Part shown: positions 55,833 to 64,000 of the stretch, one piece after another
How positions within the stretch are numbered: position 1 is the stretch's first letter
Layout: each line of letters begins with the position of its first letter
Assembly (NCBI RefSeq): GCF_023091745.1
Contig: NC_068924.1
Location: 64,868,832 to 64,932,831 of the forward strand
Length of the DNA stretch: 64,000 bases
Reading direction: 5' to 3'
Origin: Budorcas taxicolor
Lineage: Eukaryota; Chordata; Mammalia; Artiodactyla; Bovidae
The notes under the pieces: generated by a model
What the model was told of the DNA's origin: nothing
The model's database searches: none
The model's input: the letters and a program-made list of their open reading frames with translations, nothing else
Translations under genes and position numbers: made by a program

Positions 55833-57065
55833 CAGAAATGGAAGGGTTGTTCCACTTGCTGGTCTGGAAGTCCACATTTCATCCCAATATTCAACCTTGT
55901 TTCCTGGGCATCTTTTATGTGCATAGCACTGTGCGCATAGCAGGGTACAATGGCGAGCAAGTCCAGCCAGCTCTCACACGTCTTTAAAGAACTTACGTGC
56001 CCTCAGGGCCAGTCAGGCTGTGAACAAGTAAACAAGCGCAATGACTTCAGCTCTCTTGAAGGGACTATGAAGAAACAAAAACCTCCTTCCTGTAAGGGAC
56101 AGAGCTCACTGGCTGCCTGAACCGGGTAAGAAGCTGTTGGCGATGGTTGAGAGGGGAAGTATGGGAGGTGGGCCTGTGGCAGACCTGTTGTTAAAACGGT
56201 GGGTTGGAGGTTCAGGTCGTGGAATCAGATGGGATTTGACTTTTGGTCCCACTTAACTAGTCTTCTGGCAAGTTAATTCCCAGGCTTCAGTTTCTTCCTC
56301 TGCAAAATGAAAATAATAAAAACTGCCTCATTGCTTTAGGGCAGAAATGGACTGAGATGATAGTTGCTCACAGAGGCTCAGCATTACCCCACCATCTGGG
56401 CCAGCCTCTGATGATGGTTAGTATATTCCTACCAGCACCGACAAGAGGAAAATCGTCATGGGAAGCAATTGATCTGGAAAATGGTCCCACTGTTCTTAAA
56501 AACGTTCGGGCGCCAGGTAGCTCAGATCTGGTTTCCTAGGTTGGCTTAGCAGGCTGTTTGCTATGTGTTTCTTTTAGTGAAATCTCAGGGGCTGCTGACT
56601 GGCCCTGTTTGAAGAGTGTATCTGGGTGTGTATGTAGTGTAGAGGGGAGGAGAGGGTGCTTGTGGCTTCACTGAGGAAGCAATGATGGAGTAAGGGTGAG
56701 ATAAGAGAGAGAGCTGGTTAGTTAAGAGGTTGACCAATTAGATGATACGGCAAGTGGGAGATGACAGAAGGCTGAGGGCTGGTTCTGCGTTTCCACTGTG
56801 TCAGGGTCTAATCCCCCTCGTGGTCTGTCAAAAAGCCTAGTTATGTGGGCCTCACAGGGTAGGGGTTGAACACATGGCTGGCAGTGCTGAGAGGTTACCA
56901 TGGCCATCGGCAAGTCTCTTACTTACCTGAGAAATCAGTGGATCTTAGGAAAGGAAGTTATTTATCCAAGGCCACAGCAGCTGGGTAGTACGGGCTTACG
57001 TTATACTCTAATTAGGCTCTGGGTAAAAAGTGTGAGAAGGCTGGTGGTCAAAGGTCACAGACCCA
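55833..57065. other. Unique sequence with MIR and L2 scraps
   Basis: 56210-56365 follows MIR on the + strand ('cttcagtttcttcctctgca'). 55900-56000 resembles L2. No gene. Confidence 0.45.
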
Positions 57066-57068
57066 TAT

Positions 57069-57270
57069 GCATGCTAAGCTGCTTTAGTCGAGTCCGACTT
57101 TGTGACTTTATGGACTGTAACCCACCAGGCTCCTCTGTCCATGGGATTGTCCAGGCAAGAATACTGGAGTGGGTTGCCATTTCCTATTCCAGGGGATCTT
57201 CCCAACTGACCCACGGATCTCCTGCAGCCCTGTATTGGCAGGCAGATTCTTTACTACTGGGAACCCTTCC
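57069..57270 (-). mobile_element. Bov-tA SINE
   Basis: 'atgctaagctgctttagtcg' to 'gcagattctttactactggg' is an inverted, full-length Bov-tA. Confidence 0.88.
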
Positions 57271-57839
57271 TATCCCAGCTGGGAAGGGTTATGTGAGGCC
57301 CCTAAGGTGTTAGTCCGCCTGGTGAATTAGTTGCCAACTCTTGCACATTGAGTGATTTAAACATTTTAATAGGTTTAAATTTGGGGCTTCTCTTGAAAAC
57401 TTCAGATCTGGGACAGCTGGGCTTTTATCCTAAGATGGCAAAATCCAGATTGGATTGGTCTGTGGACGCCTCCTTGAACCTGGGTTGTTTCTGTCCACTC
57501 TTCGGGATGTTTTAGGCTCAGCCCTTTGGGATGGTTTGTGATGCATGATGCGAAGATGGAAAGAAATTGGTTCTCCCCTTCATCTTTTCTTACCAGGGTT
57601 TATTTTCTGGCTCATTTATCCCTCCACAAGGCAGCTCCTATTGTAGAATAAATGCTAAATAAATAACTTTGTGTTGAATGAATGAGTGGTAATTTTAGAG
57701 CATTGCCCTGGGGATCAGGAGCCCAGTTTGAATCCCACTTCTAAGAACTGAGTGACTGAACAAATCGTATAAGCTGTGTTGTATTGGACTTTTGAGAAGG
57801 GGAGGGAAGTGGGGGGGGGCCATCACTTGTTTTTACTTA
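57271..57839. other. Unique, with MIR scrap
   Basis: 57690-57800 resembles MIR ('cagtttgaatcccacttcta'). A run of nine G lies near 57810. No gene. Confidence 0.4.
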
Positions 57840-58340
57840 TTTATTTGAAAAAGTAATACATTTTCATGTTTCAAAATTTTAAAATTACATAAGGGTTTAT
57901 AGAGAAAGTGCTCCCCCACTGAGTTCCTGCCACCCAGCTTCCTGGGGAAAACCAGGGTTACCAGTTTCTGGTCTGTCTTTTCAGAGATACTTTATGCTCA
58001 TTTAGTGAAATATGCAAATACGCTTTTTCATCTTTTTTATGTAGATGGGAGCCTAACGTACACATGATTCTATGTTTAGCTTTTTAATACGCTTTGTTCA
58101 GAGTGTCCCCGGAGAGCACCCCAGTCAGTGCAATGCAGTTTGTTGACCCTTCTTTCTTAGATCCCAGCGTATGGGACACCATAGTAGTCAGAGCCAGTCC
58201 TCGGTGCTGAGCATTTGGGGTCTTCCCGACCCCTGGCTGTTATAAAGAAGGCTGTAGGAAAGCTCTGGTTTTAGAAGCCACTCGACATGCCCAGAGTAAC
58301 ATCCCTGGAAGTAGCGTTGCTGTGTCCGAGGATACAACCT
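57840..58340 (-). mobile_element. Ancient L1-type LINE fragment (probable)
   Basis: 'aagtaatacattttcatgtt', 'ggtctgtcttttcagagata' and 'gttataaagaaggctgtagg' fit an old inverted L1 3' region, like 9480-9965. Confidence 0.5.
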
Positions 58341-58345
58341 TCGTC

Positions 58346-58549
58346 ATTTTGTGTGTGTTAGTCACTCAGTCATATGTGACTGTGACCCCGTGGACTGTAT
58401 CTCACCAGGCTCTTCCGTCCATGGTATTCTCCAGGCAAGAATACTGGAGTAGGTTGCCGTTTCCTTCTCCAGAGGATCTTCCCAACCCAGGGATCGAACC
58501 CGGGTCTTCCGCATTCCAGCCAGATTCTTTACTGTCTGAGCCCCCAGGT
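58346..58549 (-). mobile_element. Bov-tA SINE
   Basis: 'gttagtcactcagtcatatg' to 'ttactgtctgagcccccagg' is an inverted full-length Bov-tA. Confidence 0.9.
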
Positions 58550-58724
58550 TGTAGATCTTGTCAGATTTTCCTCCCTGGCGGTTGCCCCAGACTGCACTCC
58601 ACCAAGCCCCACACTGGATGTCATGTCTGGGAACCTGGAAGGCTTCATGGAGAACAATGTTCTATAAAAATTTAATACTAGCTCCAAATAGGGGGTTTCC
58701 CACTATGGGTGAGGCCATGATCTA

Positions 58725-58885
58725 GGCTGCCTCATTTAATGCTAACAACATTGAGATAAATATCACATTCATTTGACAGATGAGGAAACAGAGATTCAGA
58801 GAGGTTGAGTCATTTATCCAGGTCAGCCAGCTGATACATCATAGAGGTTGGATTTGAACCCAGGCTTGTCGGATTTCAATATTCG
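58725..58885 (-). mobile_element. MIR SINE
   Basis: 'ctgcctcatttaatgctaac', 'gatgaggaaacagagattca' and 'ggatttgaacccaggcttgt' are inverted MIR, well preserved. Confidence 0.85.
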
Positions 58886-58903
58886 GATGTTTTCATGCAG
58901 TAA

Positions 58904-59796
58904 TTTCAGTTCAGTTCAGTTCAGTTCAGTCGCTCAGTCGTTTTCAGCTCTTTGCGACCCCATGAATCGCAGAACGCCAGGCCTCCCTGTCCACCACCAA
59001 CTCCCGGAGTTCACTCAGACTCACATCCATCGAGTCTGTGATGCCATCCAGCCATCTCATCCTCTGTCGTCCCCTTCTCCTCCTGCCCCCAATCTCTCCC
59101 AGCATCAGGGTCTTCTCCAATCAATCAGTTCTTCGCATGAGGTGGCCAAAGTACTGGAGTTTCAGCTTTAGCATCATTCCTTCCAAAGAAGTCCCAGGGC
59201 TGATCTTCTTCAGAATGGATTGGTTGGATCTCCTTGCAGTCCAAGGGACTCTCAAGAGTCTTCCCCAACACCACAGTTCAAAAGAGTCAATTCTTCGGCG
59301 CTCAGCCTTCTTCACACTCCAACTCTCACATCCATACATGACCACAGGAAAAACCATAGCCTTGACTAGATGGACCTTAGTCGGCAAAGTAATATCTCTG
59401 CGTTTGAATATGCTGTCTAGGTTGGTCATAACTTTTCTTCCAAGCAGTAAAGTGTCTTTTAATTTCATGGCTGCAGACACCATCTGCAGTGATTTTGGAG
59501 CCCCCCAAAATGAAGTCTGACACTGTTTCCACTGTTTCCCCATCTAATTCCCATGAAATGATGGGACCAGATGCCATGATCTTCGTTTTCTGAATGTTGA
59601 GCTTTAAGCCAACTTTTTCACTCTCCTCTTTCACTTTCATCAAGAGGCTTTTTAGTTCCTCTTCACTTTCTGCCATAAGGGTGGTGTCATCTGCATATCT
59701 GAGGTTATTGATACTTTTCCCGGCAATCTTGATTCCAGCTTGTGTTTCTTCCAGTCCAGCGTTTCTCATGATGTACTCTGCATATAAGTTAAATAA
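58904..59796 (-). mobile_element. BovB LINE, 893 bp 3' part with RT remnant
   Basis: From the TTCAG terminus this copy extends through the C-terminal region and into the reverse-transcriptase domain. The RT catalytic box YADD is readable at 59686-59697 on the minus strand, with 'NLYAEYIMRN' before it and 'ESEEELKSLL' after it. Small indels near 59460-59530 break the frame, so it cannot make a working protein. The family uses the RT for target-primed retrotransposition. The flanks 'gcagtaa' (58897-58903 and 59797-59803) are the target duplication. Full BovB is about 3.2 kb. Confidence 0.93.
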
Positions 59797-59894
59797 GCAG
59801 TAAAGCCGTCTGTAATTTGAGGTATCGGATTCCTCACCTGATACTTGTTTATGGTTTCTGTGTCTCCCAGCAAGACTATCACTCTCTGGCTGGC

Positions 59895-60612
59895 TCATTT
59901 GCGCATTCATCAAATATCTGTGGAATTCTTGCACTATACTGCACTCTGGGGATGCACTTGGCAACAGAGTAGACACAGTCCCTGCCCTTATGGACCTCAT
60001 GGAAACAATAAGGAATATTTCTGTAGTGATTTATTCTGGGGTCCACATCCTCTGTCTGGGTTCTAATGCCTGATGATCTAAGGTGGATCTGATGTAATAA
60101 TAATAGAAATGAAATACACAATAAATGTAATGAAATTGAATCACCCCCAAAACATCCCCTGCCCCCATCCATGGAAAAACTGTCTTCCACGAAACTGGTC
60201 CCTGGTGAGGAGGGTGCTCTGGGGGGTGGTGCGACCTGATCGGGGTGGGGGGCCGGGGGAGAAGGAGTAGGACCTCTCTGAGCAAGTGAAGTTTAGGTGA
60301 TAAAGGGTGTGCAGGTTTGAGCCTGGATAAGTGAGCAGGGACTATTTCACACAGAGGGCCCAGCACATGCAAAGGTCCTGGGGCAGGAGAGAGCAGGTGG
60401 TATTAGAGGAAGTGAAGGAAAGCTGGTGTGCAGAGTGAAGGGAAGTGAGAATGTGAGGATGAGGTTTGGGGATTTATTCTAAGACCTGTAGGGAGCCTTT
60501 GAAAGCATTGGAGCAACAGCTCTGTGAGCATAGCAGGCACTGGGGTGTTGGGTTCGTGTTCAAAGCAGCATCTCCATTTCCTTCTCTGTAAGATGGGGAA
60601 GATGATAGCACA
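59895..60612 (+). mobile_element. L2 LINE fragments
   Basis: 59895-60005 ('gcattcatcaaatatctgtg', 'gacacagtccctgcccttat') and 60245-60612 ('gcaaaggtcctggggcagga', 'aggttggggatttattctaa'-like text) resemble L2. The region between is unassigned. Confidence 0.5.
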
Positions 60613-60626
60613 CAGGGCTTCCAAGC

Positions 60627-61245
60627 ATTTTTTTATTTTTAATTGAAGGATAATTGCTTTACAATATTGTGTCGATTTGTGCCATACATCATCATGCATC
60701 AGCCATAGGTATACATATGTCCCCTCCCTCTGGAACCTCCCTCCCACCTCTACCCCATCCCACCCCTCTAGGTTGTCACAGAGCCCCAGTTTGAGTTCCC
60801 TGAGTCATACAGCAAATTCTCATTGGCTATCTGTCTCACATACGGTGGTGTATATATTTCAATACTTCTTTCTCCATTCATTCCACCTCTCCTTCCCTCC
60901 TCTGTACTCACGAGTCTGTTCTCTATGTCTGAATCTCCATTACTGCCCTGCAAACAGGTTCATTGGTACCATCTTTCTAGATTCCACATATATGCGTTAA
61001 TATATGTTATTTGTTTTTCTCTTTCTGACTTCTCTGCATAATGGACTCTAGGTTCATCCACCTCATTAGAACTGACTCAAAGGCATTCGTTTTTATGGCT
61101 GAGTAATATTCCATTGTATATATGTACGACAGTTTCTTTATCCGTTCATCCGTCAGTGGACATCTACGTTGTTTGTATGTCCCAGCTATTGTAAATAGTG
61201 CTGCAATGAACATTGGGCTACAATGAACATGTGTCTTTTTCAGGG
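60627..61245 (-). mobile_element. L1 LINE 3' end with ORF2 C-terminus remnant
   Basis: T-rich start, inverted L1 3' UTR ('attgctttacaatattgtgt', 'ccctccctctggaacctccc') and, at about 61040-61130, the reverse of the well-known ORF2 end 'YTMEYYSAIKTNAF'. It is 5'-truncated and non-functional. Confidence 0.9.
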
Positions 61246-62324
61246 GCTTTCTAACACTTTGACAGTAGGAAATACTGATATATTTAGTCTCAGTAAATGT
61301 GTGATATGCAAATTTCCCCAAATGGGTGGTCTGATATTTTCTATTCTAATCTATATCACGAAAGGTTTTGGGTCAAGCCCCCCTGAATTCATTTCAAAGG
61401 CACCAAGATAAGGCATGTCAAGTGCCTGTCCCTTTCTTTGCCCTCAGTGAATATGCCATCATTCTCTGGGGTCATCATGATCAAGATTGCTCTGGCCATA
61501 GTTAAGAGAATGGATGGGTGGAGTTGAATGATGGTATCTAAATCCTGAGGGTGTGGAAGATCACTGGCTCTTCATCTCTGTGTTCGAGTCCCAGGGGAGG
61601 AGCTCCATGCTGGGCTTCCTGCCTTCAGGGCCACCTGGGTGGGGGTGAAGGGGCCTATCAGATGAGCTGTCTGTCTGGTTTCCCTGGGAACGGGCTTCTC
61701 CTGTTTTCTGTTTTCTGGGCGGCCACATCAGACCGAGGACCCAGTTTTGTTTGACTTCTTTGTTATTTACCCTCAGAATGGCTTTTTCCTGGAAGCCTCC
61801 GAGTCATTATAAGCCACCCACTTCTTTAAGTTTTGCCATGATCCTACTTCCCTTTTCAGAGCCGAGGGTTGGAGCCTTAGTACAATAGAATTTATTTGCA
61901 TTTTCCACTAGGTATACCACCTTCTTCTGCCCACTGGTCCAGCCCGTAGGCTGCCCCCCTTCCCCGTGCCCTGGCCCTAGAAGCCGAGAGGAGAAGGCAA
62001 GACACCACATTCTTCTCCAAGATACACATTGTGGATCCCGAGTTTCCAAAGTAACCCCATGCAATGAGCCCGGGGAAGAGCAAGGCCAGTGACACCACCC
62101 AGGAGCCCTGTAACTGCCTCATGCTTCATGGACACAGGACTCTGGCTTCCCAGATAACTGAAAAGCACCCAAAACTTAACTACTTAAATCATTCTAGAAG
62201 CATATTTTCCTAAGCGTTAGCCTCATTGGTCCTTCATAGAGAACATCTACTAAAACACCGTGGTTTCTGTAACTCAGAAACTTTAGGCAAGGAAGCTTTT
62301 GTGGTCGCGTCAGTGATGATGGTG
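61246..62324. other. Unique sequence
   Basis: No recognised gene or repeat. The 76- and 85-codon minus-strand frames at 61807-62122 have no domain that I know. Confidence 0.45.
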
Positions 62325-62812
62325 GTGGTGGTTGTAGCTGAATTGTGTCCCCCTAGAATTCGTATGGTGAGATCCAGCCCCTAGAACCTTAGAATGTGAT
62401 TGTATCGGGTTGGCTAAAATGTTCATTTGGATTTTTCTGTAACATCTTAAGGGAAAAAAACCCAACAAGCCTGTATGGCCAATGTCACATTTTAAGATAG
62501 GGACTTTGAGGAGCTGACTGAGTTAAAACGAGCTCATTACAGTGGACCGTCTCCAATATGACTAGTGTCCTTATAAGAAGAGGAAGTTTGGACAGAGAGA
62601 CACCAGGGATGCAGGCACATGGAGGCAAGTCCACGCGAGGACACTGGGTGGCCGTCTGCAAGGCAGGGAGAGAGGCCTCAGGAGAGAACCACCTTGCTGA
62701 CACCTTGATTGTGAACTTGTAACTCCTGAACTGTGAGAAAATAAATGTCTGTTGCTTGAATCCACCCGGTCTGTGGTATTTGGTTATAGCAGACTGAGCA
62801 GGCTAAGACAGC
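62325..62812 (+). mobile_element. MLT1/MST-type LTR relic with mariner inside
   Basis: 'gctgaattgtgtccccctag', 'ccaatatgactagtgtcctt', 'gaggaagtttggacagagag', 'gaactgtgagaaaataaatg' and 'tctgtggtatttggttatag' follow a MaLR-type LTR in order, including its polyadenylation-like AATAAA. A mariner element is inserted near the start. No internal viral region is present. Confidence 0.78.
62405..62484. mobile_element. Miniature mariner, decayed
   Basis: 'cgggttggctaaaatgttca' and 'cctgtatggccaatg' are the two eroded inverted ends of the same family as 27340-27419. The right arm has more changes. Confidence 0.75.
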
Positions 62813-62857
62813 AGCGGTGGTGGTGGTGGTAATAAAAATAAGCAATAGGTAGCAGAT

Positions 62858-63253
62858 ATCGCTCCAGTCCTCTTGCCTGGAAAATCCCAGGGACGGAGGA
62901 GCCTGGTGGGCTGCAGTCCATGGGGTCGCGAAGAGTCGGACACGACTGAGCAACTTCACTTTCACTTTTCCCTTTCATGCATTGGAGAAGGAAATGGCAC
63001 CCACTCCAGTGTTCTTGCCTGGAGAATCCCAGGGACGCGGAGCCTGGTGGGCTGCTGTCCATGGGGTCGCGAAGAGTCGGACACGACTGAGCAACTTCAC
63101 TTTCACTTTTCCCTTTCATGCATTGGAGAAGGAAATGGCACCCACTCCAGTGTTCTTGCCTGGAGAATCCCAGGGACGCGGAGCCTGGTGGGCTGCTGTC
63201 TATGGGGTCGCACAGAGTCGGACACGACTGAAGCGACTTAGCAGCAGCAGCAG
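62858..63253 (+). mobile_element. Trimeric Bov-A2 SINE
   Basis: Three Bov-A units lie where two are normal. A 140-bp unit beginning 'gcattggagaaggaaatggc' occurs at 62980 and again at 63120. The middle unit begins like a right arm (shared 'gacgcggagcc' deletion) and ends like a left arm ('tcgcgaagagtcgg', 'gagcaacttcac'). The third ends normally in 'acttagcagcagcagcag'. The 5' end lacks the first bases of a standard Bov-A2. Confidence 0.95.
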
Positions 63254-63569
63254 CGGATATCAAGCGCTTGCTGCATACCAAGCCTATTTTAAATCTTCCC
63301 TTAAATCGTCTCAACCAGCCCCACACCATCACTACCACCACCAATCCTAAGTCGCCTGCCTCGATTGGAAGTGGTGACATGGAGCCTGGCTCTGGCCCTT
63401 TTGGTCTGAACCTCCATAGCACGTGGGGTGGCACCTGCGTGATTCCAGGAACCATGCCGAGCTGCTCGTAGCACCACAGCATCTGGCTCGGCAGCACCAC
63501 AGCTCTCCAGGCTCCCATGTTTTCGATGTAGACCCTGCTGTGCAGGGTGGGCCAGGGACACAGTGAGTA
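63254..63569. other. Unique sequence
   Basis: No recognised gene or repeat. The composition is moderately GC-rich with scattered CpGs. Confidence 0.45.
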
Positions 63570-63627
63570 TATTCATTGGTGGTGGCTGCAGTAACAAATG
63601 CCCACAGCCTTGGTTTGCTTTAAACAA
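63570..63627 (-). mobile_element. MaLR LTR end fragment (probable)
   Basis: 'ggctgcagtaacaaatgccc' and 'tttaaacaacag' resemble the inverted end of the LTR type seen at 35903 and 62325. Short, so uncertain. Confidence 0.4.
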
Positions 63628-63629
63628 CA

Positions 63630-63960
63630 GGCGTGGGGACTTCCCTGGCTGGTCTAGTGATTAAGACTTTGACTTCCAGTTTGGGGGAGAATGGATACAT
63701 GTATATGTATAGCTGAGTCCCTTTGCCACTCCCCTGAAACTATTACAACATTGTTAATTGGCTATACCCCAGTACAAAACAAACAGTTTTGCAAAATTAA
63801 CACATAGCGTTTCAAAAAAGGCTTAGGCTTCCAATGCAGGGGATGCAGGTTTGATCCCTGGTCAAGGATCTAAGATCCCACATCTTAAGCCAAAACACCA
63901 AAACATAAAACAGAAGCAATACTGTAACACATTCAATAAAGACTTTAAAAATGGTCCACA
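63630..63960 (+). mobile_element. CHR-type SINE split by an L1 3' end
   Basis: The head 'ggacttccctggctggtcta' runs to 'ttgacttcca', then stops. It resumes at about 63826 with 'ggcttccaatgcaggggatg' and continues to an A-rich tail. The gap is filled by the L1 fragment. Confidence 0.87.
63679..63825 (+). mobile_element. Short L1 3' end nested in CHR
   Basis: 'gagaatggatacatgtatat', 'tattacaacattgttaattg' and 'gctataccccagtacaaaac' are the end of the L1 3' UTR. 'gacttcca' (63671-63678) and 'ggcttcca' (63826-63833) are the target duplication. Confidence 0.85.
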
Positions 63961-64000
63961 TTAAAAAAAAAGTCTTAAAAAAACCGGAACTGTCTTTTTT

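Noticed and set aside
59377..60000. 207-codon minus-strand frame as a gene
   Set aside because: Its second half is BovB reverse transcriptase, and its first 66 or so residues read through unrelated flanking sequence. It is a broken LINE, not a host gene.
62784..63518. 244-codon minus-strand frame
   Set aside because: It is mostly three inverted Bov-A units whose repeated residues recur in SINE frames across the window.
1..64000. Previously undescribed defence or mobile system of bacterial type
   Set aside because: The window is mammalian DNA dominated by known transposon families. No operon-like gene cluster exists.

Overview
This 64 kb window is mammalian nuclear DNA from a ruminant, most likely a bovid such as Bos. 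The evidence is the repeat content: tRNA-Glu-derived Bov-tA SINEs, dimeric Bov-A2 SINEs ending in short CAG runs, 5'-truncated BovB (RTE-type) LINE ends starting with TTCAG repeats, CHR-type SINEs of cetartiodactyls, and older MIR, L2, L1, hAT, Tigger and LTR relics. I see no protein-coding gene that I can name. Open reading frames across the window are short; many lie in SINEs and recur from copy to copy.

Layout. 1-17 kb is intergenic-looking or intronic sequence with many SINEs, a split MIR, and a 275-bp inverted repeat around 3.4-4.2 kb. 17-45 kb is more of the same: a small GC-rich patch at 17.2-17.5 kb, nested BovB/L1/mariner insertions, a 1.6-kb L2 relic at 39.1-40.7 kb, and several microsatellites. 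About 45.9-47.2 kb is a CpG island, the only strong gene-start signal. On the + strand it holds a likely non-coding first exon ending in a good splice donor at 46210/46211, and a second good donor at 47222/47223. 47-64 kb is then best read as first intron of that unnamed gene, with CNE-like low-repeat stretches (for example 50.4-51.06 kb), a 0.9-kb BovB with recognisable reverse-transcriptase sequence (58.9-59.8 kb), an L1 3' end, an LTR relic carrying a small mariner element, and a trimeric Bov-A2.

How it works together. No operon or biochemical system is present. The functional hypothesis is one promoter/CpG island driving a rightward transcript whose coding exons lie beyond the window. The clearest unusual structure is the inverted duplication at 3426-4170: one arm interrupts an ancient MIR, so that arm can be identified as the derived copy. 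Repeat names and boundaries are from reading by eye. They should be confirmed with RepeatMasker, and the promoter and exon with cattle RNA-seq or CAGE.
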